Part shown: positions 39,780 through 51,781 of the stretch, one piece after another | Layout: each line of letters begins with the position of its first letter | Position numbering within the stretch: position 1 is the stretch's first letter | Assembly (NCBI RefSeq): GCF_011386835.1 | Contig: NC_088792.1 | Span: 60,082,081 to 60,146,080 of the forward strand | DNA length: 64,000 bases | Source: Chrysemys picta bellii | Taxonomy: Eukaryota; Chordata; Testudines; Emydidae | Direction of reading: 5' to 3' | The notes under the pieces: generated by a model | Database searches by the model: none | What the model saw: the letters and a program-made list of their open reading frames with translations, nothing else | What the model was told of the DNA's origin: nothing | Position numbers and translations under genes: made by a program

Positions 39780-39904
39780 GTTTTGAAAGGTCTCACTCTG
39801 AAAATTGACTGTGGACAAACGGTGGCATTGGTTGGAAGCAGTGGATGTGGTAAGAGCACAATGGTCCAGCTGCTTCAGAGGTTTTATGATCCACAGAAGA
39901 AGTG
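39780..39904 (+). pseudogene. ABCB pseudogene exon: NBD1 Walker A
   Basis: Acceptor AAG at 39777-39779. It reads [20 protein letters not shown], then Walker [10 protein letters not shown] and [11 protein letters not shown], matching ABCB1 NBD1. At the 3' end the bases before donor GTGAGT (39905) leave a phase that does not fit the family's phase-0 junction, implying a small deletion. No further exons of this copy (Q-loop, signature, TMD2, NBD2) were found in the remaining 24 kb. Confidence 0.86.
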
Positions 39905-40147
39905 GTGAGTACAGTCATTCTAGAGCATAGGACTGTTTACATAGGTATTAAAATAGTAATATACAAAGAATTATAGCTATACAAGTTCTCAAGGAGAAAG
40001 GAGACAAGTGAAGAAAAAGTTGGGGATATTGCTGTTCCAGGTGGTGTTTGCTTTATCACTTGGTTTTTGTAGGTAAATTCTCATAATCAATAAACCAGTT
40101 GGTCGGAACAGCAGTTTGCATTCTAGTAACTACTTTAATCAGCTATG
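39905..40147. other. Short spacer, nothing recognised
   Basis: 243 bp between the last pseudogene exon and the minus-strand LTR. Confidence 0.6.
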
Positions 40148-41316
40148 TGTAAGCGGGGGAATGGTCCTGCTATTGTGGGGAACTTTCCTGGATTCTGCAC
40201 TACCCTGGTGAAATGGGCTAGCAGAAGGATCTGATTTCTCGCTTCCACTTCCTTTGCCCAGAGGCCTCCCTGCCCTCGAGGATTCCCCTTCCACTCTCCT
40301 GTCTGGCAGAGTCCTCGTAATCCCAACAAGGCTGGGCCCAAGATTCCTGGGGGACTCGACCCCCAACCTTGCTGTGGTCACCTAGGTCAGGGGCTAGGGT
40401 GTCCCACTCCGGGGTGCTCTCTCTGCACTGGATGCTTTCCTGACCCACTGAATATTACATAAGATTTAAGGCAATACAGTTTATTTAATTAGCAATTAGT
40501 TTTAAAAGGAATAAGGAAAAATGGGAGAGGTTAAAGGAAACACATCACCCCGCTCTGTGGGAGGGAACATCACAAACAGTGTCTCTGGAATGTCAGGGCA
40601 GTTCACAGTCTGTTCCTTGTAGGTCCCAGGCTCCTTCTCAGGCCCTGGCCGTACTGCAGCGATACTGTGGGTTGGACACTTGCTCTGGCGTTGGACACAC
40701 ACTCTCAGTGGCAGGACCCGTCTTCCCAGCATTGCCTCCGCCCTGTCAGGGTTACGATCCCCATCCAAGTCTGGCCTGTAGAGCCTCTTGGCTGACGTAT
40801 CTCCCTGTGCTGGGCCCACTGCCCAGGGTCCCCCTCGCTCTCCTCAGCTGCTCAACATACCTGGCTCTGGACTGCTCCACTCTGCCTCAGCACGGCTGCT
40901 GCTGCTGCTCTGCCTCCAGCTCCCTGGCCTGTTTCTCCAGCCCCTCTGGCTCTGATTGCTGCAGCTCTGCTCCCAGGGCAGGTCTGCTCTCTCTGGGCTG
41001 TGCTCTGGCTTTGGGGCTGCAGCTCTGCTCCCAGCAGCTTAACTTGGGCTCCTGCTCTCTCCTTAGCTCGGCCCCACTCTGTCTGACCCAGGCAATTCCA
41101 GCTCACACGGAGGAGGGGACCCTCCTGACTCCTTGATTAGCCTGTCCGTCCTGTCAATCAGGCTGACCTAGAGCATTGGCCTCTCCCCATTGCCCCTGGG
41201 AACTGTCAGTCTCAGTGTCCTGATTTCTCATCGACCCTTCCCCTTTTGGTGCTGAGAGCTAACCAACCAAAACACCCCCCACTGAATGTTAGTAGGGGGG
41301 CAACAGTCCCCTTACA
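40148..41316 (-). mobile_element. Retroviral-type LTR (minus strand) with adjacent polypurine tract
   Basis: About 1,169 bp. On the minus strand it starts TGTAAGGGGACTG and ends CTTACA, so the ends are TG...CA inverted. Immediately outside the start lies AAGGGGGAA (41317-41325), a polypurine tract, marking this as a 3' LTR of a minus-strand element. AATAAA occurs on the minus strand near 40,480. The C/T-rich plus strand makes a spurious 185-codon frame. No matching 5' LTR or pol was seen. Confidence 0.75.
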
Positions 41317-41648
41317 TTCCCCCTTGCTAAAATTCTGCCACGACCACAATATTCACACCAGTACATCCGGGCCCCCATATTAACAGCATATACCCACATC
41401 GTATCATATCATATCAAAAACCCATTAACAATTATGAAAAGAACATTTAACGTATTAAACATTCCACATCTACTTCATACCATACATGACAATATTCATT
41501 AAAATACTACATAGAACCAATAACATAATCATCTCTAAATCTAACAGGCAGTGCACCCTTGTTAGCCCTGTGGGACCTTCTTAAGACTGGTGGTTCATTA
41601 CCCATATTGTCTATTTCCTTGTCATCGGGTAATACTGGCTAGTATTAC
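41317..41648 (-). other. Remnant internal sequence of the minus-strand LTR element
   Basis: Starts with the polypurine tract; about 330 bp with no recognisable gene before a SINE insertion. Internal genes have been lost or replaced. Confidence 0.5.
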
Positions 41649-41832
41649 AGGGGGAGAGCTAGTTCAGTGATTTAAGCATTGGCCTGTTAAACCCACAGTT
41701 GTGAGTTTAATCCTTGAGGGGGCCACTTAGGGATCTGGGGCAAAAATCTGTCTGGGGATGGGTACTGCTTTGAGCAGGGGGTTGGACTAGATGACTTCCT
41801 GAGGTCACTTCCAACCCTGATATTCTATGAGT
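41649..41832 (+). repeat. tRNA-headed SINE with CR1-type tail
   Basis: GAGCTAGTTCAGTGATTTAA (A-box region), GTTGTGAGTTTAATCCTTG (B-box region), TTGAGCAGGGGGTTGGACTA and the tail TTCCAACCCTGATATTCTAT. Same family as 885-1077. Confidence 0.88.
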
Positions 41833-42011
41833 TTGAGGGATCTGGCCATTCTTGTTTGGGTTTATCCCCATTGGTTTCAGTATCTAGGGGAAATGCTGCT
41901 CTATGCCTCCTATGAGCCCTGGTCAGACTAAAAGTCCAATGCTTTAGCTGGTCCCTATTCTTACCTGCTACGCATGTCCATCCGTCCTCTCCAGACAGAC
42001 CACAACTGTGG

Positions 42012-43135
42012 TTGGCTTCTTCATCTGCAGCTCTGGAAACTCCATCTGACGGTGTGGTTCCTTCATGGTTTCAATCCCATGAATTAGCCTGTTCAGAACA
42101 AGTCCAACACGTCCTCCTGCACAGTAGAAGGGACTCCACTTCTTACACTTACCTGCAAAAGTGGAAATACTTCTCCATCTGGTGCTTCCACAGATGCCTA
42201 ATACCCCAGACTGCAACCCTCACTGACTATGTTTTCAAACTAAAACAGGACGGGCTTTCACTCACATCTATCAGAGTACACCTCGCGGCCCTTATCATCT
42301 TCCATGACACTCTGGACAGCTATTCACTTTTGCCCACCCCACCATCAAACGCTTCTTCACGGGCCTGCAAAATCTCTACGCTGAGAATTATTCACCAATA
42401 GCCTCCTGGAGTCTCTACCTAGTTCTCCGCACTCTTATGAAACCCCCTTTCAAGCCCCTGGCCACCTCATCCCTGCTCCACATGTCCATGAAAGTGGCTT
42501 TCTTGGTTGCCATAATGTCAACAAGAAGGGTTGGTGAAATAAGCGCCCTGATGGTCTACCCTCCTACACCATTTTCTCTAAACACAAGCTTACTATACGA
42601 ACCCGCTCCAAATTCCTCCCCAAGGTGGTGTCTACCTTCCACCTTAACCAGTCAATACACTTATCTGTATTCCATCCCAAGCCTCACACGACTCCACAGG
42701 AGGCTGCATTACATACCCTCGACGTCTGACGGGCTCTTGCATTCTATCTTGACAGAACTAAACCATGTCATGAATCCCCTAGGCTATTTGTTTCTATTAC
42801 CAAGAGATCAAAGAGTGACGCTCTCTCTAAGCAAACACTCTCCAAGTGGATCTCAGTCTGCACCAGATCCTGCTATCAGACCCAGAATGTTCAACCACCA
42901 GCTGGTGTTAGGACTCATTTTACTAAAGCAATGTCAACATCCATTGCCTTCCTCCACAACGTACCTGTTACAGACATATGCAAGGCGGCCACATGGCCAT
43001 CTGACCACACATTTGCCAAACATTATACTATCACTGGATACCACAGAAGACACCATATGGTACTGTCTACCGTGGTCCCTCACACAACTCCAAAATCCCA
43101 CTAGCCATAGTGGGTTCTGCTTCACATTCGCCTAG
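42012..43135 (+). pseudogene. DIRS-type tyrosine recombinase, frameshifted
   Basis: Segments in three frames: N-terminal part (42012-42401) with YTYLQKWKYFSIWC; middle (about 42,340-42,560) with AFLVAIMSTRRVGEISALMV, holding the catalytic Arg box; and C-terminal (about 42,680-43,105) with GVRTHFTKAMSTSIAFLH and VTDICKAATWPSDHTFAKHY, holding the His and nucleophilic Tyr boxes. The usual HxxR reads HFTK. At least two frameshifts and one in-frame TGA break it. Confidence 0.78.
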
Positions 43136-43157
43136 AGTGGAGCACCCACAGGGACAG

Positions 43158-43500
43158 CACTCGAAGAAGAAGAGAAAGTTACTCACCTTGCAGTAACTGA
43201 GATTCTTCGAGATGTGTGTCCCTCTGGGTGCTCCACTCCCCACCCTCCACCCCTCTACTTTGGAATACTAATATGATTTCTCCACAGTAGAGAAGGAACT
43301 GAGGAGAGTGCGGGACTCACGTGCTCAGGAAGATTCCAATGAAACGGGAGATACCAACTGAGCGCGTGTGTCCAGAGCAGGCACTGCTACCGAAGATCTC
43401 CGATCAACGGCGCCGGGACACACCATCACCTAGAGTGGCGCACCAAAAGGGACACACATCTCGAAGAACCTCAGTTGCTGCAAGGTGACTAACTTTCTCT
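43158..43500. repeat. DIRS terminal inverted repeat (hairpin)
   Basis: 43161-43232 and 43431-43500 are inverted copies. Left: AGAGAAAGTTACTCACCTTG...CTTCGAGATGTGTGTCCC; the right arm complement reads nearly the same. The left arm is preceded by a short inverted copy (GAGCACCCACAGGGACAGCA). The spacer (about 200 bp) is unidentified. Confidence 0.82.
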
Positions 43501-43519
43501 TTCTAACTTGAATTTGTCT

Positions 43520-43617
43520 GCACTTTTTTAGTGGTGTAATGCCATCAGCACTAGATGGGGAGGTTGTACCATATCAGCATGGTTAAAGCACCAAAACTTT
43601 CTAGTGTAGACAAGGCC
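43520..43617. repeat. Fragment of Harbinger-like MITE terminus
   Basis: Ends CTAGTGTAGACAAGGCCTAA, the complement of a GGCCTTGTCTACACTAG start as in the MITEs at 12188 and 17222. Only one end is present. Confidence 0.55.
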
Positions 43618-43814
43618 TAAAAAAGTCTATTTTCTCCTCTATCTGTGCTTAAATCTGCATATACCAATGGGAGAATTTAAAACGCAAACTTTACAATCAG
43701 AATGACATTATTTTAACTATTTTTATTTGATTTGTCTATGTCTTGCTCAATTTTTAGGCAAGCAAAGTCATGTGGGTGTGTTACATTAAAAGATCATGTT
43801 TTAACATTTTGATG

Positions 43815-43998
43815 CGGGGAGGAATAGCTCAGTGGTTTGAGCATTGGCTTGCTAAACCCAGGATTTTGAGTTCAATCCTTGAGGGGGTCATTTAGATAAC
43901 TGGGGCAATCTATCTGGAGATGGGTCCTGCTTTGAGCAGGGGGTTGGACTAGGTGACCTCCTGAGGTCCCCCCCTGGTATTCTATGGTTTTATATATC
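43815..43998 (+). repeat. tRNA-headed SINE with CR1-type tail
   Basis: AATAGCTCAGTGGTTTGAGC, GATTTTGAGTTCAATCCTTG, TTGAGCAGGGGGTTGGACTA, then a shortened tail CCCCTGGTATTCTATG and a TATATA microsatellite. Same family as 885-1077. Confidence 0.88.
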
Positions 43999-44098
43999 TA
44001 TATATATATAACTAGCAAGTTCTCAGCCCAAAGAAACCCAAAGCACTTTTACAAATGATAAGCCAAATTCTGCTCTCTGTGACACTGTTAATTTATAG

Positions 44099-44230
44099 CA
44101 GTGGTTTACAACCTTTTTTTCATTTGCAGATCTCTAAACAATTTCAAATGGAGGTGTAGACCCCTTTGGAAATTTTAGACATAGTCTTCGGACCCACAGG
44201 GGTCTGCAGGCAACAGATTGGAAACCACTG
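44099..44230. mobile_element. Non-autonomous hAT element, 132 bp
   Basis: Termini CAGTGGTTTACAACC and, from the right, CAGTGGTTTCC. Flanks ATTTATAG (44091-44098) and ATCTATAG (44231-44238) form an 8-bp duplication with one mismatch. Confidence 0.84.
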
Positions 44231-44238
44231 ATCTATAG

Positions 44239-46046
44239 TAACACTGTTGTCTTCAGATGAGTTATGCCTGGATATAACACCTGTGTCAGGGTTTTTTTGT
44301 TTGGGATTTTTTTGTTTGTTTTCTTTTTTTGGTTTATTTTAACAGAAATTATTTCACCCCCTATTCAAATGCAGATGTTTATATATTGGACTGCAACAGC
44401 TGTTTATGCATAGTAACACTACACAATACTTCAGGACAGGATGATATGAAGAATGGCTTATCCAGTTGAAACTGCAGATGGAATTTAAGTAGCTAGAATG
44501 TAATTACACATAGTGAAATGTAGGGAGTACACTGGGCTTAACAACTCTGATGTTAAGAAAACTGATATTGACTCTTTAATGAGCACAAGTGGTAAGGGCC
44601 ATAGCTTTTCATCTCATCAGCACAGTGTCCCCTCCTGCTCTGCTAGTGGGACATTTTGTGCAATAGTACTGACTCAAAGGAAAGAATGCCACCTACACTG
44701 ACATTACTTCCTACAGAATGATGGGTTTTCTTGGTGGCTTTTCATTGAGGTGTTAAACAGGACCCCCCCCCCCATTAAGATCTGGAGAGGTCACTATCCA
44801 GGATAGTATGGCTACAGGCCATCACTAACATGGACTGAGCAGACTTGGAAAAAAACAGTTTAGTTTTTCCACGTAGAAACCTTGGCCAGACACAATAGAA
44901 ACCAGAACTGCGTATGTGTTGCCCAAGGTCCTAGAAAAGTGATTTCCCCCCCCGCAGGGCTTCTGCAACATTGCTTGAACTATTGTAGTGTAGAAGTAAC
45001 ATCTTGCTTATTGAAATGGAATTGTAAGGGGCAAACCCTTCTCTCATAAAATTCAGAGGTGAAAGCAACTGCACCTGTGTAATTGGGAGGAAGTGATGGG
45101 CCTTTAGTTGCTGACTGATGGTTTATTAAAAAAAAAATCCATTCTGGCAGAGAAAAGTACAAGTACAAGAAAATTTAATCCATTGTACAACATTTTACTC
45201 TATTTAATCATCAAATTACAGGGTAAAATGTACCTTTACTATTAAACATAAGACTCCAACACAGGAGTTCTATAAAGTGTAAAACACAGCACCGCTTACA
45301 GTAGTGTTAAACAAAGAGACACTCAGATATAACAGCAATGCCGGTGGTATAATTCCCTCAACAGACAAACAGAACATGAAGTGGATATATTTTACAAAAT
45401 TAATATAGTTTGTTTTAAAGTGAGCGGCTGATGGACAATTTAAAGTGAAACTGGACTAATTTTAATTCCATATTTTGAAAAAAGTAAAGAACTCAGTGAA
45501 TGACATATGTCAATGCAGCACAGTGGAGGAGTCCTCAGTTTACTGTTTATTTCATAATGTATAATACTAACACTGGGTACGGTGAGATGGGAAAAGATTT
45601 TTAATTGTATTTCATTTCTCGCTGACTGTGTTTTACTTAGGGATTTATTTATGCATTTAAACTACGTTTGACAAATAGGGAGAGGAAATTTTATGATTTA
45701 TGATTGAACCTTCCTCTTTGTATTTTAAAATGAATTTGACCAAATTTCCAAACATCGATGCAATGGCCACACCTGCCAAAAATTGCTCTTGCATGTACTC
45801 CTGGGTAGCTAGAGGAGGTGTGTGATCCCATAGACTGCATGTGCAAATGTGGGATTTGGGCAGGTGTCAAGTGTATTTCCTTTTCATGGCCACATTTTAA
45901 AGGGTGAGGCCCACACTCCATCTTTGGATATTTGATTCACTAAAAGAAACCATCAGACCATGGCATTTGCTTTTATTGAATTACTTGATATGGGGACATG
46001 ATAGAATTCAAGATCGCAGGTGAAATTTCTGGTCTTGTGATGAAAG
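44239..46046. other. Intergenic, nothing recognised
   Basis: About 1.8 kb, AT-rich, with short homopolymers (44762-44772 C-run). No gene or complete element recognised. Confidence 0.55.
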
Positions 46047-46229
46047 CAGGGCTGACGAGAGGGGGGGAAGCCAGTACAAATTACTGGGGCCTGGTGGTCC
46101 AGAAGGGGTCCCGGGGCCCGGCTTCCATGGCTTCCCCCCCTCTGGTCGGCCCTGTTTAGCCGGTCTGCCCTTGCTGGGAGGCCCGAAAAAAAATTTCACC
46201 GGGGCCCGAACCCACTCTCGGTGGCCCTG
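46047..46229. mobile_element. Non-autonomous hAT element (CAGGGC ends), 183 bp
   Basis: Perfect 8-bp target-site duplication GATGAAAG (46039-46046 and 46230-46237). Inverted termini CAGGGCTGACGAGAG and, from the right, CAGGGCCACCGAGAG. The GC-rich GGGGCCCGG body resembles 58778-58967. Confidence 0.92.
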
Positions 46230-46237
46230 GATGAAAG

Positions 46238-47182
46238 TTCTCAGAAATAGACTCCTTTTCACAAACTGATTGCTGAAAAAAGTGTTTCTCCTTTTAAAGC
46301 CCCAATCCTGCAATTGGGTGCAGAGGTGTGCCCAGTCCGTGCCATCAGTTGTTGAATCCAGGCCTAATTTTTGTCTTTGGGAACGCAACATTCTTTGTAT
46401 TGATGAGGTGCATGTCCTAAAGTCATTTAACACTTTGTATTATGAATAAAGACGGAGAGTGTTATCCCAACTCCCATTAAAGTCAATGGCATATCTCTCA
46501 TTGACTTCCAACGAATTTAGGATTTCTCCCAAGATTTATAATGGGCTTAATTCAGCACAGGTACCTGAATGGTGTAGCCATATTAGGGGGAAGCTCATAT
46601 AAGGGGTAACTGTGGACACTAAGTTCATTTGCTGGATAATGAGAATGTTCACTTGCTGTACTGGCACATTGAGAGAGATGATAAGCCCCAAATATATTGC
46701 TGAATATTTGTGTTTTTAAAATATGCCAGGAAGTTTACTTCTTAGCCAACTGTAGGAAAAAGAAAATCTGCAATTCATTTCCCCTGGCAACGTAGAGAGT
46801 AGAGTCAGTGAAAACCTTAACTCCTTGAGTAGTTAATAATTGTGACTGTTTAAAAAGATAAACACTTAAAGATTAAAGTTAACAGGCAGAATCATAACAG
46901 CATTACTCCAGTGTTATATCAGTGTGAATTCCGTTGATAAATAGGGGTCTACTTAAATTTCAGAGAAATCCCACATTTTTCATCGGTTCGGGTCACAGCA
47001 TAAATAGCAAATTTTGTGGCTGTGAAACACGTCCATGAAATTTGCTATTTATGCCAGGACCAAGCCACAAAAAGTGTGATTTCTCAGCTGCATTTCTCAA
47101 ACTGGGGGCCCCGACCCAAAAGGGGGTCACAAGCCTATTAGGGGGTATAAAATAAATGAATAAATGGAGATATACCTATCTC
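46238..47182. other. Intergenic, short self-complementary repeat words
   Basis: Around 46,470-46,515 CCCATTAAAGTCAATGG is followed by TCTCATTGACTTCCAA, one of the dispersed CCATTGACTTCAATGG-like pieces. No gene seen. Confidence 0.5.
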
Positions 47183-47356
47183 ATAGATCTGGAAGGGACC
47201 CTGAAAAGTCATCAAGTCTAGCCCCTTGCCTTCACTAGCATAACCAATTATTGATTTCTGCCCCAGACTCTTAAGTGGTCCTCTCAAGAATTGAACTCAC
47301 AAGCTTGGGTTTATCAGGCCAATGCTCAAACCACTGAGCTATCCCTCTCCCACAAT
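47183..47356 (-). repeat. tRNA-headed SINE with CR1-type tail (antisense)
   Basis: Plus-strand order is TCATAGATCTGGAAGGGACC (tail), then AATTGAACTCACAAGC (B-box side) and CAATGCTCAAACCACTGAGC (A-box side), the reverse of the other copies. The G-run at 47357-47374 lies at its head. Confidence 0.85.
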
Positions 47357-47374
47357 GGGGGGGGGGGGGGGGGG

Positions 47375-50300
47375 TGGTACTGCCACCCTTATTTCTATGC
47401 TGCTGCTGGCAGCGGTTCTCCCTTCAGAGCTAGGTGCCTGCCCATCAGCCACTGATCTCCACTTTGCCTTCAGAGCTGGCAGCCAAAGGCCAGATTTCAT
47501 GGGGGAGACCAAATTTCACGGTCTGTGACATGCTTTTCACGGCTGCAAATTTGATTGACCCCTATTTATAAAGCTGGAGTAATGCCGTGGTGAATCAGGC
47601 CCAAATTATATGCATTGTAAAGAGCTGTCTGTAAGAAACCATTTGCTTTAATTCACGCTAAGGAATCAGTTGCAGATTGTGGCATCAGTGAAGCCCTGAG
47701 ACTAAATTAGTATATTGATTCTGTATCAACTATTATCTTCTCAATTGTTGTACAAGTACTGTAAATCAACACATTGATTTATACAGTGACCCAGTGACAC
47801 TGCAAAGTTGCAACATCATCCTCTACAATGCATTGGATCTATGCCACCTGAGGAGCCTCCTACTTTAGAGTAATCATCCACTAGCCAGCACCACCAGCTT
47901 CAGGTTCAATTTGTGCCAGTGGAGCAGGGAAATTGCAAGAAATTGATTTTTTTTTGAGCGCGAGAGAGAGAAATGTGTTTTTTTTTAAATTGATTCTATG
48001 CCTTTAAAGATGAGCATTGTTTTATGAACTGAATATAGAATCTGATTGTAAATTGTAAACTCTGAGGAAAAATTCATAATGAAGTATGGTCAATACGCTC
48101 TTTTTAACAGCATCAACTAGTGCAGCAATTGTTTTATTCTAATAATATCAGTATTTCTATTAAAAAGGACTGTTTTCACAATGACAAGCTATTACTTAAC
48201 AGTGGTGTCTTGGATTTGTGAAGGCGTATTTGGTAGTATTTAACATGGGCTTTTTCCCTTCTATCCAGTGGTTTCAAATCTCAAGGGAACACTCCTTTCC
48301 TCATCAAGGAATTCCCTCCTTCACACTTGAATTGGTAAGATATTCATATAACTACTGTTTATTCATCTGTTTCTGAATTAAGCCTATTAAAAATCCTCTT
48401 TGTTACAGCTTGGGAGACTCTGGGATTCTAAACTGGCCATGTGCCATTATTTCCACAAATAAACTCCGAGTTATTCCCAATCTCCATAGTTGCTTTGTGT
48501 TTTTACAACTTCAGGGTTATATTTATTTCTGTTCCTTTTTTCTGGGATTCTAGATGCCTTACAAATTTTAAAACCAATCAATTTAAAGTCATAAACACTT
48601 AGACTCTAATTCTGTGCCTTATTTTGTGTGAGGAGACCCCTGTTCTCATGCACCTTACTGAAGTCAGCAATACACCCATTAAATACTGCTTCCAACAGCA
48701 GGGCCTGACGGCGAAATTCACCCTTGTGCGGAGGTTCAACATAAGGACTGTGCCCCTCTTTAGTTACACTTAAACCCGAGATCTTATGTGAGATTTGTGG
48801 TACATAGGCATTGTGCTACACATGGATGAATTGTCACCCCTATAGAATTTTCCATTCCCAATAACACAATAGCCCACCAGATTGTAGTAGCCTATAAATC
48901 TAAACCCTCCATACCACTGCGTATGTAAAATTGATTTCATGGCTTTCTTACTTTTTTTAAAAAAGGAACCACAGTAAGGCGGGGCGCTGGAACAATTTGT
49001 ACAGTGGGGATGCTGAAAGCCACTGAACCAAACTGTAATCCCTGTGTCTGATAGAAATTACTTCAAGCCAGGAGGCTATGGTAGCACCCCCAGGACTTCT
49101 TGTTCCAGCACCTATGCAGCTAGATTAAATAGTTTGTGTTGTGTATTGCATAATAAATAATGTCCTGGAAACATGAGGAGCCAAATCATAGTCCCAGTAA
49201 ACTCAAGTGTGAAATTCCCATTGACTTCAATGAGAGCAGAATTAGGTCCTATGAATTTTAATATATTTTTTTTATAATAAACAGGCCAAATTTCATTCTG
49301 TTAAAGTTCTGTATTGCCACTGAAGACTTACCTGCCTTTGTTTCTGCCTTTGTTCACTCCCTTGAAGTTAATGAAGTTGCACGGGTGTAAATGAAAGCAG
49401 AGCTCTGCCATTTGTCTATTGCTCAAATAATTGATTTTTTGTATTTGTTAAAATTAGTAGTTTTGGCAGAATGTTATATACTTATGGATTCAAACATTGT
49501 GCTTCTTCCTTGCTGTACCTTGTTGGATTTGCACTTACATTTATTACATTGTTTTTAAGAGAAGTAGTTCAAATTGAAACTGTTCATGTTATTTGTTCAA
49601 GTTATGAATTTCAGTAAAAGAAAAACTGGGTTAGCATTATTTAAGTAGAGCAATTGTTCCATCCATTGGCTGGCTAGATGAACTCATATGAACTGTTTTA
49701 GTGTAGGTAGTTTTCTTGTTTAAGGATAGATTTAATTAATACGGATTTTTTTAAAGTAAATGACTACAATGTGACAAGAGTAACAGACTGGATGCTGTGG
49801 ATGTGCAAGAATCCACGCAATGCATTTTCTAAAAATAGATATTTGAGACAGAAAAATGTGAATAAGATGAATATTCCTATGGACTGTGCTGGTGCTGTCA
49901 CATGGTTGAGAAATTTGAGGCTTTAGAAATTCAATGTAATAGCCACCCTCTTCTGTATATAGACATTAATGACACGGTACACAGTAAGAGGCACCACTCC
50001 ATGAGTCAATGTTTGGAGAAAGAGTCCATCATTACAAGGATGTTAGATTGCTAAATTGTGGATCATGTATTACTCAACACCAAAAGTGCCCAAACCAACC
50101 CTGTTTCATAGTGCAATACACTGTGTAAGATCGGAAATATGCAAAGTTACAATACAAGTAAAGGGTTATATTGTTGCTGGCCCTGCAAGAGAGTTTGCAG
50201 GATAGAGAAGGATGCAAGGAGCCTTTTCCCATCTTTCTGCACTTCTACTTGGGCTTGTCACAGGCCTTGTGCTCCCCAGGTTCAAGTACAAAGACTACCT

Positions 50301-51781
50301 AAAGGGACTGGAAAGGCGTGGAAGCAAGGGAGAGCAGAGCTCCCATCGTAAGGCATATGTTGCACTCTGTATTGCAGCTCTCACTCTGATGTGTGCTCCC
50401 CCAGAGGAATTCTGACTGAATCAGCCATATCAACTCTTAGAACCACCACTATCAGGGAGTCACGGTTCTCTTTCTCCACACAGCCCTAACATGGACCATG
50501 GCTTAATGAATCATGACATTGTCCGTAAAGAATTAAATGTTTCCCTGGGAATTGAATATGTATTTTCTGTATGACAAGGGATAATAACTGCACAGTCAGC
50601 AGCTGGTAACATTGTAGTGTGATAATGCCCCTGAAAGGCTTGACCTTCTGTGGGTTCTCACTATATGGGTTAATTTGCAGTTTGATAGGAAAGAATAATT
50701 GACCCAGGTGTAACATACTTTTTATGGAAGCAGTATATGTCTCTTGAGAGGGAAGTGCTTTGAGCTACTCAAAATTATATCTTGGCCTACATTTTTTTAA
50801 ATGGCTAGTTAGTTGGGGTGTTTGGGATTTTTGATGTCCAATTTAAGACACCTTAAAATGGCTTTGTTTTCAGATGCAGATGGTTGGAGCTCAGTCCTTT
50901 TTCAAAATCAGGGCTCTCCAAGACATGTGACTTTGGACACACAAAAAATAAGGCATCCAAAATCACTAGTCATTTATTAGAATGTAGTCTGAGATGCCCG
51001 GGTCCCCCTACAAATATCCACAACTGTAAAACAGCTTTGGTATGTGTCATTATATTGTAGCACTGAGGCTGAAAAAGGCACTTTTATTATTAACCTTTGT
51101 TTTCGGACAATGCCAATTTTCATGAAAAAAACACATTGCCCTGAAATCTCATATTTGGTCTCAAGCTGAGGGTGAAATTTTTGGTAAATTTAGTAACCTT
51201 ACATTGGTTTTGAGTTATTTTTGAGTTTTTCTTTCAAGGAAAGTCCGATTATTCATGCTTAAAAAATCAGATACTTATTTGTCCTTAGATAATTCAAAAC
51301 TTGCACAATAGTTTTTTTTTTGTTTGTATTTCATTCAATTCACATTTTTCTCAATTCTTATTGTTTTCCTTATTGTTGAAGACCTGGGCTTGTTAAAAAC
51401 ACGTAAGCTTGACCTGGACCTAGTTCCCATTGATAAAATGTAATGAGGAGAAGTTAAGGTTGACTGGAGCCACCTGTTCTTGGTCCCCAAGGGAAATCAA
51501 GTCCTGGTAAGCTGACAAGAGCTTCTCAATCAAGGTTCCACTTAACTCCTCATTGATGCAATTCCGTTTGGGAAAAGGTACATGACAACTTTAAGGTCAA
51601 TGATAAAACTTTTATTGACTTCACTAGGAGAAGGACCCAGGGCCTCTGTGATATCAGGCAAGCTGTTTAGAACTGGATCTTGGATTAACCTTTGTGAGGT
51701 CCTTTGAAGCAGGAAAGTGCTAATAGGTATTCTTACACTGCACTCCAACCACATTATTATCTGCAGTGCAAGTCTCTGTTG

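Larger units (their letters stand above)
41960..43500 (+). mobile_element. DIRS-like tyrosine-recombinase retrotransposon relic
   Basis: A tyrosine-recombinase pseudogene (42012-43135) is followed by an inverted-repeat terminal region (43158-43500). DIRS elements encode a tyrosine recombinase instead of an integrase and have inverted rather than direct long terminal repeats. No reverse transcriptase or RNase H was seen upstream; the 5' part is missing or was never inserted. Confidence 0.72.

Noticed and set aside
40579..41136. 185-codon plus-strand frame, Cys/Ser/Leu-rich
   Set aside because: It is antisense to an LTR; openness follows from C/T-rich composition.
50139..50415. Small plus-strand frames near GC-richer sequence
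   Set aside because: No start context, domain or splice signals support a gene, and two frames overlap.
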